In this document: in pieces, positions 8,605 to 16,473 of the stretch | Layout of the letters: every line of letters begins with the position of its first letter | Numbering within the stretch: the stretch's first letter is position 1 | Position numbers and translations under genes: made by a program | Assembly: GCA_016776725.1 (NCBI GenBank) | Contig: JADHSV010000027.1 | Span: 1-47,894 of the forward strand | Source of the DNA: Rhodospirillales bacterium | GTDB lineage: Bacteria > Pseudomonadota > Alphaproteobacteria > Rhodospirillales > Shumkoniaceae | Reading direction: 5' to 3' | Length of the DNA: 47,894 bases | The notes under the pieces: generated by a model | Databases searched by the model: none | What the model was told of the DNA's origin: nothing | What the model saw: the letters and a program-made list of their open reading frames with translations, nothing else

Positions 8605-9588
8605 TCAGTGCAGCCGCGGTTTTTTAAGCAGCGAATTGCGGTCAATGGACGAAACATCCAGCGAAATCGCAGCGTCCTCTCGCCAAATAGTCAGCGGCAC
8701 CTGCACACCGGCATTGCCCACCTGCCAGATTTGGCGGAACATGTCGACCAGACTGATGACCGGCGCGCCGTCCACCTCAAGCACCCTGTCGCCGATTTCC
8801 ACCCCCGCATCATACGCCGGACCATCTTCGGCCAGCCCGACGACCACCAGTTCGTCCTCGGTTTCGGCCGTATACATGCCCAGCCACGGCCGGGGCGGCC
8901 GATCGACCTTACCGAACTTCAGCAACTGGTTCATGATGGGAACGAGAATATCGATGGGCACAACCATGTTGCCGTCCAGCGGCTTATCCTCGCCCCTTGG
9001 AAGCTGAACGAACAACGAACCGATCCCCACCAGCCGACCGTCACTATCAATCAGCGCGGCTCCCCCCCAGCTGGGGTGGGCCGGTGCGGTAAAGATGGCC
9101 TCGTCCAGTACGTATTCCCAGTAACCTGCAAACTCGCGCTTGGCCACGATCTGCGCCTTGCATGCATACTCGCGCCCGCCATAACCTGCGACCACCACAC
9201 TTTCACCGACGCCTACATCGCCCGAACTTCCGATGGGCAATGCGGGCAACCCCATGTTTTCCAGCGCCTGGACAAGCCCGAACCCGGTTTCCTGGTCATA
9301 AGCCACGATATGGCCGGGGCAGGCGCGACCGTCCGCGCCCATAAGCCACACGGTATCTGCCTCGGTCACCAGATACCCAATGGTCAAAACCAAGCCGCTT
9401 TCGTCAATCACCACCCCGTTTCCGGCGCGCTCGGTCCCCAGAATAGACGCGGTAAACGCGTCCTCCGGAATTTTCGTGCGTATGGAAACCACCGAAGAAA
9501 GCGCCTGATCGAGGTCGTAGGAAACGTCCTCCTGCCGGGGCTTGTTGGCCTCCTGGATTTCGGGTTCCGAAAATTCGGCCATTGTCAC
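8605..9588 (-). CDS. HtrA/DegP-like trypsin-fold pseudoprotease with PDZ domain
   Basis: A 327-residue protein with the trypsin-like fold of family S1C (about 25-205) and a C-terminal PDZ domain (about 235-315). All three catalytic positions appear lost. The usual TNAHVV is TIGYLV (Tyr72 for His), the usual TDLAV is TGFGL (Gly102 for Asp), and the GNSGG loop is replaced by PSWGGA (Gly175 for Ser in a gapless alignment). No signal peptide is seen, so it is probably cytoplasmic. The start could be GTG 9588 or ATG 9582; AGGGG sits 6 nt before the GTG. A binding or scaffold role is more likely than proteolysis. Confidence 0.82.
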   Translation of the reverse strand: MTMAEFSEPEIQEANKPRQEDVSYDLDQALSSVVSIRTKIPEDAFTASILGTERAGNGVVIDESGLVLTIGYLVTEADTVWLMGADGRACPGHIVAYDQETGFGLVQALENMGLPALPIGSSGDVGVGESVVVAGYGGREYACKAQIVAKREFAGYWEYVLDEAIFTAPAHPSWGGAALIDSDGRLVGIGSLFVQLPRGEDKPLDGNMVVPIDILVPIMNQLLKFGKVDRPPRPWLGMYTAETEDELVVVGLAEDGPAYDAGVEIGDRVLEVDGAPVISLVDMFRQIWQVGNAGVQVPLTIWREDAAISLDVSSIDRNSLLKKPRLH

Positions 9589-9785
9589 TGGGTTCCCCTA
9601 TGTCAGATAAAAAACGCGCCTTGCCAAAGAACTTATGCGAACCGTCGGCCAGTTTCAAACGCGCTGCATCGAAGATCGGGTTTTTTTCACCATATAACCA
9701 TATGGATGACACGAACGCCGTGCGCTATGTTGCCGCCCACCAAACACCAAGGCTGGCGAAAACCAAGAAAAGAGGCACCAGGAAA

Positions 9786-11069
9786 ATGCGCGTCGAAATG
9801 AGCTACGGTCGGGGAACCTTGCCGGTCGATCTGGATGACGACTGGAACGTCACGATCATCGAAAAACCTCATATGCCGGTTTTGGATGATCCCGGCGCCG
9901 CGGTCGCGGCGGCGTTGAAGGCGCCGGTGGGCGGTCCGCCCCTTTCCGAACTGGCCAAGTCGGCGCAAACGGCCTGCATTCTGATCTGCGACATTACCCG
10001 TCCCGTTCCCAACGGCACGGTGTTGCCGGTTCTGATCCGCACCATGCTGGACGCCGGGATGAAGCCGGAGAATATTCAGGTTCTGGTGGCCACCGGCCTT
10101 CATCGCCCCAACGAAGGCGAGGAGCTGGCTGAACTGGTCGGCGATCCGTGGGTGTTGAAAACGGTGAAGGTCGACAATCATTTCGCCCGCAACAACGCCG
10201 ATCACATATCCTTGGGAAAAACAAAACGCGGCACGGTCGTTCGTTTGGACAAACGGTTTGTGCACGCCGATCTGCGCATCGCCACGGGCCTGGTGGAACC
10301 CCATTTCATGGCTGGGTTCTCGGGCGGGCGAAAGGTTATCACGCCGGGCGTGGCGCACGCCGAAACCATCACCACCTTGCACACGGCGCCCTTTATGGAA
10401 CACGAAAACGCCGCCAATCTGGTGCTTGAGGGCAACCCTTTGCATGAAGAGCAGCTTGAAGTCGTCGAGATGCTGGGCGGGGCCTTTGCGGTCAACACGG
10501 TCATCGATGAAGCGCGCAGGCTGTCCTTCGTTAATTTCGGCGAGATTGGGCAAAGCCACCTGCAGGCCGTCGATTTCATCATGAAGTACGCGGTCGTCGA
10601 AATCCCCGAACGATTTTCCACGGTGCTGAGCAGCAGCGCAGGCTACCCGCTGGACAAAACCTATTATCAGACCGTCAAGGGCATGGTTTCGCCCATCGAT
10701 ATCCTGAAACCCGGCGGCGATATCGTCATCGTGTCGGAAATTTCCGAAGGGTTCGGGTCGCCTGAATATCTGGACGCGCAAAAACGCCTCATCGAAAAAG
10801 GAACCGACGGTTTCATCGAAAGCATTCTTCACAAGTCCCACGCCGCCATTGACGAATGGCAGACGGAATATCAGATCAAGGCCATGCGCGTGGGATCGAT
10901 CCAGCTTTACACCGAGGCGCTCAGCGACGATGAACGGGCGCTGACGGGCGTTGAAATCATCGGCTCGGTGGAAGAGGCGTTACGGCGCAGCGTCGCCAGG
11001 AACGGCAGCCGCGCAATCGCCGTCATTCCCGAAGGCCCCTACGTCGTGCCGCTTTATTCGGGTGATTGA
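9786..11069 (+). CDS. larA: LarA-family nickel-pincer-dependent racemase/epimerase
   Basis: A 427-residue LarA-family (DUF2088) enzyme. In Lactiplantibacillus LarA racemises lactate using a nickel-pincer nucleotide tethered to a lysine. Matching residues are Asp69/Arg72 in DITRPVP, His106 in GLHRP, His173 in EPHF, Lys183 in GFSGGRK (cofactor attachment) and His199. The ATG at 9786 is preferred to an open frame back to 9582 because homology starts here and AGAGG lies 10 nt upstream. Its 3' end overlaps larB by 16 nt in convergent orientation. The family acts on many 2-hydroxy acids, so lactate is not assured. Confidence 0.88.
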   Translation: MRVEMSYGRGTLPVDLDDDWNVTIIEKPHMPVLDDPGAAVAAALKAPVGGPPLSELAKSAQTACILICDITRPVPNGTVLPVLIRTMLDAGMKPENIQVLVATGLHRPNEGEELAELVGDPWVLKTVKVDNHFARNNADHISLGKTKRGTVVRLDKRFVHADLRIATGLVEPHFMAGFSGGRKVITPGVAHAETITTLHTAPFMEHENAANLVLEGNPLHEEQLEVVEMLGGAFAVNTVIDEARRLSFVNFGEIGQSHLQAVDFIMKYAVVEIPERFSTVLSSSAGYPLDKTYYQTVKGMVSPIDILKPGGDIVIVSEISEGFGSPEYLDAQKRLIEKGTDGFIESILHKSHAAIDEWQTEYQIKAMRVGSIQLYTEALSDDERALTGVEIIGSVEEALRRSVARNGSRAIAVIPEGPYVVPLYSGD

Positions 11070-11716
11070 GCCCTGAGTATGCGAAGGGCGGCACAAGCAG
11101 CGCCGTAACCGTTGTCGATGTTGGTCGCCAAGACCCCCGGCGCGCAGCTTGCCAACGCCGAATGCAGCGCCGTCTCGCCCTTGTTGGAAACGCCGTAGCC
11201 CGTCGACGTGGGGACGGCAATGACCGCGCCCGGCACCTGCCCGCCCAGGACCGAAAAAATCGCGCCGTCCATGCCCGCCACCATAATGACAACCGAATGG
11301 CGTTTAATCTCCTCGATACGCTCCAGCAATCGCCACAGACCGGCGACCCCCACATCGACGATTTCGGTGCAGGCTTCGCCATAGAGCGCCAGCGTACGAA
11401 CGGCCTCGCGGGCCACACCCTTGTCCGACGTTCCCGCCGTGACCACGGCAATGCGGGCCGCTTCGGCCGGTGCCGCCAGCGCGCCCAAAATGGCAGTGCG
11501 CGAAATTTCCTCGTAATCCAGCCTGGCTTGCAAAGCCTGCGGCAACGCAGCAAAGGCGTCCTTGTCGAGCCGCGTCAACAGGATCGGATGGTCGCCATCG
11601 ACGGCTTCATGGCAGATACCGACAATCTGTTCGGTGGTTTTTCCCTCGCAAAAAACCGCTTCGGCCAGGCCGATGCGCATGCGCCGGGTTGCGTCCCATA
11701 CGGCGTCGGAATTCAT
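11054..11716 (-). CDS. larB: LarB, NaAD carboxylase/hydrolase of nickel-pincer cofactor synthesis
   Basis: A 220-residue protein with the AIR-carboxylase (PurE-like) fold of LarB. LarB carboxylates the pyridinium ring of nicotinic acid adenine dinucleotide and releases AMP, the first step of the LarA cofactor pathway. Visible family segments are VVTAGTSDKGVAREA, the AGMDGAIFSVLGGQV loop and PTSTGYG. Its ATG overlaps the larE stop (ATGA), showing translational coupling. It is the last gene of a long minus-strand operon and converges with larA. Confidence 0.93.
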   Translation of the reverse strand: MNSDAVWDATRRMRIGLAEAVFCEGKTTEQIVGICHEAVDGDHPILLTRLDKDAFAALPQALQARLDYEEISRTAILGALAAPAEAARIAVVTAGTSDKGVAREAVRTLALYGEACTEIVDVGVAGLWRLLERIEEIKRHSVVIMVAGMDGAIFSVLGGQVPGAVIAVPTSTGYGVSNKGETALHSALASCAPGVLATNIDNGYGAACAALRILRAQSPE

Positions 11717-12534
11717 GCGATTTGGTCCTTGAGAAAGGCGCTGCCCATTTTGTAGGGCTCGAACGGAACGTCGCCCTCAAGGCCCGCCGCCGCCGCCAGA
11801 CGCGAGACTTCTTCGCGCAACGTTTTTCCGTTTTCCGACAGAACGGCGGTAAGTCCCGTTTCATCCAATTCGACAGCCGCGCCGGCGCCGCGCACCCGGC
11901 AGCGCACCGCGCCCGGTTGCGCCAGCCAGTCGCGAACCTTCGTTTCAACGGCGTGAACGAATTTCAAGGCTTCGGGCGTCACCGGAATGCCCGTTTCAAT
12001 GCGGCTGGACAGGCACGGCGACGCGGGCAACTCGGCCACCTCGCCCAGCCCCAAAGCGCGCGCCACTTCACGCACGCCCGCCTTGTCGATCCCGGCTTCC
12101 ACGAAGGGGTGACGCACGCCGTTATCGGCGGCGGCTTCCATTCCGGGGCGGTAGTCGCCCAGATCATCCTTGTTGGCGCCCGACACGACCTGACGGTCGG
12201 TCAATCCGGCGATGGAACGATAAAGTGCTGACTTGCAAAAGAAACAACGGTTAACCGGGTTGGCCACATAACTTTCGTCGGCGAATTCGCCGGCGTCGAT
12301 CACCCTAAGATTCCAGCCTTCACGCGCCGCAAGCGCGCGGGTTCGTGCGGTCGCTTCGGGCGGCACGGCGGGCGACGTCGCGTGGATCATTTCGACATCG
12401 CCACCCAATCGCCGGTGGGCGGCCTGGGCCAGGGTCAGGCTGTCCACGCCGCCGCTGACAGCGATGGTCACGCGGCTCATGCCGTCAAGCACGGCGTTCA
12501 GTTTCTGTATTTGGGTAGGAGCCGACTGGTTCAT
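11713..12534 (-). CDS. larE: LarE, sulfur transferase of nickel-pincer cofactor synthesis
   Basis: A 273-residue PP-loop ATPase (SGGVDS at 27-32) that adenylates the cofactor precursor and inserts sulfur. Cysteines are Cys97 and Cys100 in RCFFCK and Cys174 in ASPCLSSR. Cys174 aligns with the sacrificial cysteine (Cys176) of Lactiplantibacillus LarE. The extra CxxC suggests the three-cysteine LarE type thought to hold a [4Fe-4S] cluster and to act catalytically. The ATG at 12534 overlaps the larC stop (ATGA) and its own stop overlaps larB, so larC-larE-larB are coupled. Confidence 0.93.
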   Translation of the reverse strand: MNQSAPTQIQKLNAVLDGMSRVTIAVSGGVDSLTLAQAAHRRLGGDVEMIHATSPAVPPEATARTRALAAREGWNLRVIDAGEFADESYVANPVNRCFFCKSALYRSIAGLTDRQVVSGANKDDLGDYRPGMEAAADNGVRHPFVEAGIDKAGVREVARALGLGEVAELPASPCLSSRIETGIPVTPEALKFVHAVETKVRDWLAQPGAVRCRVRGAGAAVELDETGLTAVLSENGKTLREEVSRLAAAAGLEGDVPFEPYKMGSAFLKDQIA

Positions 12535-13709
12535 TCGTCCTTTGCTTTCGTTGCTTTGTCTTCGGCGGTTGCCCTGGTCGCGGCACGGGCCGCGCGCCCG
12601 CCGGGCAGCCCGGCCATATCGTCCATTTCGGCCTTGGCCGACAGCGTGCCGTCGGGACGCTGGACCACCTTCGTGCGCACGCCGTCCACGATGGCGGCTT
12701 GCCGCGCAAGTTCCACACGATGGGCCAAATGCCAGCGCAGGCCGATGGTTGTCGTTTCGGCAAAACAGGCGTCCGCCACTTCGTCGACACACGATGGCCG
12801 ACACAGCAGGCGCACACTCACGGCCATGCGGCCCTTCTTGCCGAATACCGGCGCTTGCACAACGTCCAGAACGTCGTTGCGTGAGCGCAGGTTGTCAAGG
12901 CCGACGGCCAGATCTTCGCCCGTTTGATCGTCGATCTCGAACTCGATCACCGCCACATCCGTTGAGGCTTCGCCTGGCGCATTCTCAAGCACCAGGGCGC
13001 GCAGAATATTGGCCAGCCCCGGCATTTCGCGCGTACCGAAACCGGTTCCGTCCACGTTCAGCGCCAAGCCCCGCGGCGCACCCGTGCGCGACGGCGCCAG
13101 ATGCTTCAGGATAGCCGCTCCCGTCGGCGTAATGCGTTCGCCGGGAATACCGTCATCGAAGGTTTCGAAACCGCGCAGCAGGCGCGCCGTCGCCGGTGCC
13201 GGAACAGGCAATACCCCGTGGGCCGTCTTGACGCGGCCCGACCCCGTCGGCAAGGCGGAAACCGACCAGCTTGCATCGCCCAGGGCGTCAATCACGAACG
13301 CCGCGCCGACCATATCGGCCAACGAATCCCAATCCGCCACCTCGTGGAAATGAACGTCTTCGGGGTCCATGCCGTGAACCGCGCCCTCGGCCTCGGCCAG
13401 AAGGGCGAAGATGGCCACGGCATGGGCTTTCACCCCGTCCGCCAGCGCGCTGCCTTCGATCATGGCGCGGATTTTCTTGAACGTGTGCGGTGGATGACCG
13501 GCATCTTCCGCAGGCCCGGTGACATCGAAGCGCAGTCCGGTAAGGCCCGATGCATGATGGTGGATAATCTCGACCGACCAGTTTTTCGGCAGACCCGCCG
13601 CGCGGATGGCATCCAGCGTCCCATCGCGCAGGTCGGGGCGCGCATCCAGCATGGCGGCCAGAAACATGTCTCCGGCGACGCCGCCGACAGCGTCGAGATG
13701 AATGTGCAT
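12531..13709 (-). CDS. larC: LarC, nickel insertion protein
   Basis: A 392-residue LarC, the CTP-dependent enzyme that inserts nickel into the bis-thiocarboxylated mononucleotide to complete the LarA cofactor. The N-terminus HLDAVGGVAGDMFLAA and the His-rich segment EDVHFHEVADWDS are typical. Here LarC is one uninterrupted frame, whereas in Lactiplantibacillus it is made by programmed frameshifting of larC1/larC2. The C-terminal tail is rich in Lys and Ala and poorly conserved. It lies 19 nt after the Fe-dependent alcohol dehydrogenase gene in the same operon. Confidence 0.92.
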   Translation of the reverse strand: MHIHLDAVGGVAGDMFLAAMLDARPDLRDGTLDAIRAAGLPKNWSVEIIHHHASGLTGLRFDVTGPAEDAGHPPHTFKKIRAMIEGSALADGVKAHAVAIFALLAEAEGAVHGMDPEDVHFHEVADWDSLADMVGAAFVIDALGDASWSVSALPTGSGRVKTAHGVLPVPAPATARLLRGFETFDDGIPGERITPTGAAILKHLAPSRTGAPRGLALNVDGTGFGTREMPGLANILRALVLENAPGEASTDVAVIEFEIDDQTGEDLAVGLDNLRSRNDVLDVVQAPVFGKKGRMAVSVRLLCRPSCVDEVADACFAETTTIGLRWHLAHRVELARQAAIVDGVRTKVVQRPDGTLSAKAEMDDMAGLPGGRAARAATRATAEDKATKAKDE

Positions 13710-13728
13710 GTAGGAGCCTCTTTAAGCG

Positions 13729-14907
13729 CTAAAGTCGCCGTTCGACGAGTTCGGTAACCTCTTCGCTCGTAAGAATCAAGGGATTGCTTTTCATTCCGCC
13801 CGGATTGCTTGCCGTTACGACCTTGCCGACATCATCCCCCGTCATGCCGAATTCGCCCAATCGGGCAATTTCCATACGCTCGGTCCACTCATCCAGCATC
13901 GCCACCAGGGCGCTAAGCCCATCGGCGGACCTGCCCGAAAGTAACCGGCCGGCGCGGGCGTACTTTTCCAGCGCCACATTTTCCGGATCGCGTTCCATCA
14001 GGGCGCGAATATTGATCTCGGTGGCGGCGGCGACCAGGGTTCCACAAACAACCCCGTGGGGCGCCGGAAAAAATGCCCCCAAAGGCGAGGCCAGGGCATG
14101 AACGGACCCCAGCCCGGTTTGCGCCAGCGTAATGCCCGACATTAATGATGCATAGGCCGTGTCGGCCCGCCCGGCGGCGGCGCGCGGGCTGCTTTGCCCC
14201 GCTTCCTCCCACGCCGCGAAGAAACCGCGCACGAAGGCTTCCAGACCCGACCATGCCAGCGCGTCGGTTGCGGCGCTCGCACGCGGCGACACATAGCCTT
14301 CCAACAGTTGGGTCAGGGCGTCCATGCCGTTGGCGGCGATCAGGTGTTTGGGGCAGGTTTGCAAAAGATGCGGATCGACGATTGCCAATTGCGCGATCAA
14401 GCGGTCATCGCGAAACGACTTCTTGAAACCAGCAACCCCGCGCGAACTCAAGACCGCGTTCTTGGTTGCTTCTGTGCCGGTTCCGGCGGTGCTGGGCACG
14501 GCGATGAAGGGAAGCGACGGCCCCTCGTAGGCGATCCCGCGCCCCACCCCTTCTAAATGATCCATCACGGAATTGCCGGTGGGGATCAGTCCGGCAATGG
14601 CCTTGGCGGCATCCAGCGCGCTGCCGCCGCCCATGCCGATGACCACGTCGATACCGGATTCGCGAAATCGCGCCACCGCCGCGTCCACCAGATCGGGGGA
14701 CGGCTCATCCTCGACAACGACTTTATGGATGGAAAGCGCCTCATTCAGGCTTTGCCAAACCGGCAGGCCGCGCAAGGATCGCCGCCCCGTCACCACCAGC
14801 GCGCGGGGTCCATATGCGCGCGCCTCGCTGGGCGTTGCGTCAATGGCGCCATCACCGAAAATGATGCGGGGAAGCCGCGCGGTGGAGAACGGAGCGATGA
14901 AAGGCAC
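13729..14907 (-). CDS. Iron-containing alcohol dehydrogenase
   Basis: A 392-residue group III alcohol dehydrogenase with an N-terminal NAD(P)-binding domain (GMGGGSALDAAKAIA) and a C-terminal helical metal domain. The His ligands in SVHALASPLG and PAPHGVV are present. The segment that usually reads GMDALTH is GMDALTQ, so one of the three usual His ligands is Gln; this variant occurs in several subgroups. The start is a GTG three nt after the ABM gene stop, with GGCGGA upstream. As part of the LarA cofactor operon it probably oxidises or reduces an intermediate of the same pathway; substrate unknown. Confidence 0.87.
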   Translation of the reverse strand: MPFIAPFSTARLPRIIFGDGAIDATPSEARAYGPRALVVTGRRSLRGLPVWQSLNEALSIHKVVVEDEPSPDLVDAAVARFRESGIDVVIGMGGGSALDAAKAIAGLIPTGNSVMDHLEGVGRGIAYEGPSLPFIAVPSTAGTGTEATKNAVLSSRGVAGFKKSFRDDRLIAQLAIVDPHLLQTCPKHLIAANGMDALTQLLEGYVSPRASAATDALAWSGLEAFVRGFFAAWEEAGQSSPRAAAGRADTAYASLMSGITLAQTGLGSVHALASPLGAFFPAPHGVVCGTLVAAATEINIRALMERDPENVALEKYARAGRLLSGRSADGLSALVAMLDEWTERMEIARLGEFGMTGDDVGKVVTASNPGGMKSNPLILTSEEVTELVERRL

Positions 14908-14910
14908 TTA

Positions 14911-15207
14911 TCAGTCCGCCGGGAATAATCCGTCAAAGACAACGGCTTCGCGCGGTTCGGCCATCATATCGGCCACCGTTTCGCGCCATTCCAAATAATG
15001 TGCCGCTTCCTTGTGACCGGCGGCGGCTTCGCCGCTGACATAGGCTTCATAAAGAACGAATTTGGTCTGGTCTTCGGCGTCTTGCAGAATATCGAAGCGC
15101 CGGTTTCCCACTTCCTCGATGGACCCCACATGGTTGGCCCGGCTGGCCTCGACGAAATCATCGACGCACTCGGGTTTGACTTTGACGTGCACAAGCGTGA
15201 CGTACAT
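14911..15207 (-). CDS. ABM-domain protein, LsrG/YgiN-like
   Basis: A 98-residue antibiotic-biosynthesis-monooxygenase-fold protein (dimeric ferredoxin-like barrel). Features are the N-terminal VTLVHVKVKPE, the central NRRFDILQDAEDQTKFVLYEAY and the His-containing HKEAAHYLEWRE. Relatives include quinol monooxygenase YgiN and the phospho-AI-2-processing enzyme LsrG, and many have unknown substrates. It sits between the Gfo/Idh gene (89-nt gap) and the Fe-alcohol dehydrogenase gene (3-nt gap), so it probably handles a reactive carbonyl intermediate of that pathway; this role is inferred. Confidence 0.8.
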   Translation of the reverse strand: MYVTLVHVKVKPECVDDFVEASRANHVGSIEEVGNRRFDILQDAEDQTKFVLYEAYVSGEAAAGHKEAAHYLEWRETVADMMAEPREAVVFDGLFPAD

Positions 15208-15296
15208 GGCGTTCCCCCACTTATTTTTGAAGGCGCGCAGTTTCGCAGCTTACGCCCGCGCTTTCAACACCCCCAAACAGGAAGTTCGCATCGTGG

Positions 15297-16472
15297 TTAA
15301 AGGTCCAACGTCGCGTCTGTCCAGACACTTCCCTTGGCGCTCGACTCGAGGGCCGCCTCGACGAACTTCATGCCCAGCGCGCCGTCTTCAACCGTGGCAA
15401 ACGAGAACGCCAGCGGGTCGGGTTCGCGGCCCAGGATGCGTGCCGAAATTACGTCCGCCACCTCGGTGTAGATATTGGCGAAGGCCTCGATCACACCCTC
15501 GGGATGGCCCGGTTTCAGTCGCGTCACCCTTTGGGCGGCGGCGCTTAAATCGGCGTTTCCGGCCAGGATTTTTCGCGGCGGTTGGCGGTGCGGCATGAAG
15601 GCCAGTTCGCCCGGCACTTCCTGATTCCACTCGATCCCGGCCTTGGTTCCGAAAACGCGCAGGCGCAGCGGGTTGGCGTAGCCGGTGGCGAGTTTGCTGG
15701 CCCACAGCATGCCGCGCGCGCCGTTATCAAATCGCAGCAGGATGTTGTTGTTATCGTCCAACTGCCCGCCGGGAACGAAGGTCGAGATGTCGGCGCAAAC
15801 TTCGCTCAGGCGAAGACCAGTCACAAAAGAGGCCAGATGCTGGGCGTGGGTGCCGATATCGGCGATACAGCCGCCGGCGCCGGAGCGGGCCGGATCACGC
15901 CGCCACGCGTCTCGCGGCGAGGCGGCTTCTTCGGTCAGATCGACCCAGCTTTGCTGCGGATACTCGACCTGCACGAGGCGGACTTCGCCCAGTTCGCCGC
16001 CGCAGGCGAGTTCGCGCGCATGGCGCACCAGCGCATAGCCCGCATAAGCATGGGTCAGCGCAAACACCAGACCCGAGCGCCGCACGCGGCCCACCAGATC
16101 AATGGCGTCTTCCATGGTGTGGGTCAGCGGCTTGTCGCAAATGACGTGGACGCCCGTATCCAGAAAGGCGACCGCCGGACCGTAATGAAGGTCATTGGGT
16201 GTGATAATGGCGACAACTTCGATACCGTCCTCGCGGGCGGCCTCGGCGCGGACCATTTCGGCGTAATCCGTATAGGCCCGCTCGGGCGCGATACCCAAGT
16301 CTGCGGCCGAAGATTTGGCCCTCTCGGCATTGGATGACAACGCACCCGCCACCAGCTCATAACGGTCATCCAGCCGCGCGGCCATGCGATGGGAGGAACC
16401 GATAAACGAGCCCGCGCCGCCGCCCACCATGCCCAGGCGTAACCGTCGTCCCAATCCACCGAAGCCTTCCAT
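15297..16472 (-). CDS. Gfo/Idh/MocA-family oxidoreductase
   Basis: A 391-residue NAD(P)-dependent dehydrogenase of the glucose-fructose oxidoreductase/inositol dehydrogenase family. The Rossmann motif GMVGGGAGSFIG is near 14-25, and the family EKP motif appears as CDKPLTHT with its conserved Lys. The C-terminal alpha/beta domain extends from about 135. It begins 1 nt after the MFS gene stop with AAGGAG upstream, so the two are one transcription unit. It should oxidise a cyclic polyol or sugar that the MFS protein imports; the exact substrate is not visible. Confidence 0.88.
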   Translation of the reverse strand: MEGFGGLGRRLRLGMVGGGAGSFIGSSHRMAARLDDRYELVAGALSSNAERAKSSAADLGIAPERAYTDYAEMVRAEAAREDGIEVVAIITPNDLHYGPAVAFLDTGVHVICDKPLTHTMEDAIDLVGRVRRSGLVFALTHAYAGYALVRHARELACGGELGEVRLVQVEYPQQSWVDLTEEAASPRDAWRRDPARSGAGGCIADIGTHAQHLASFVTGLRLSEVCADISTFVPGGQLDDNNNILLRFDNGARGMLWASKLATGYANPLRLRVFGTKAGIEWNQEVPGELAFMPHRQPPRKILAGNADLSAAAQRVTRLKPGHPEGVIEAFANIYTEVADVISARILGREPDPLAFSFATVEDGALGMKFVEAALESSAKGSVWTDATLDL

Positions 16473-16473
16473 A

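Noticed and set aside
9582-9785. N-terminal extension of LarA by 68 codons
   Set aside because: It crosses the promoter region shared with the pseudoprotease gene, has no homology and a better-supported ATG with AGAGG lies at 9786.
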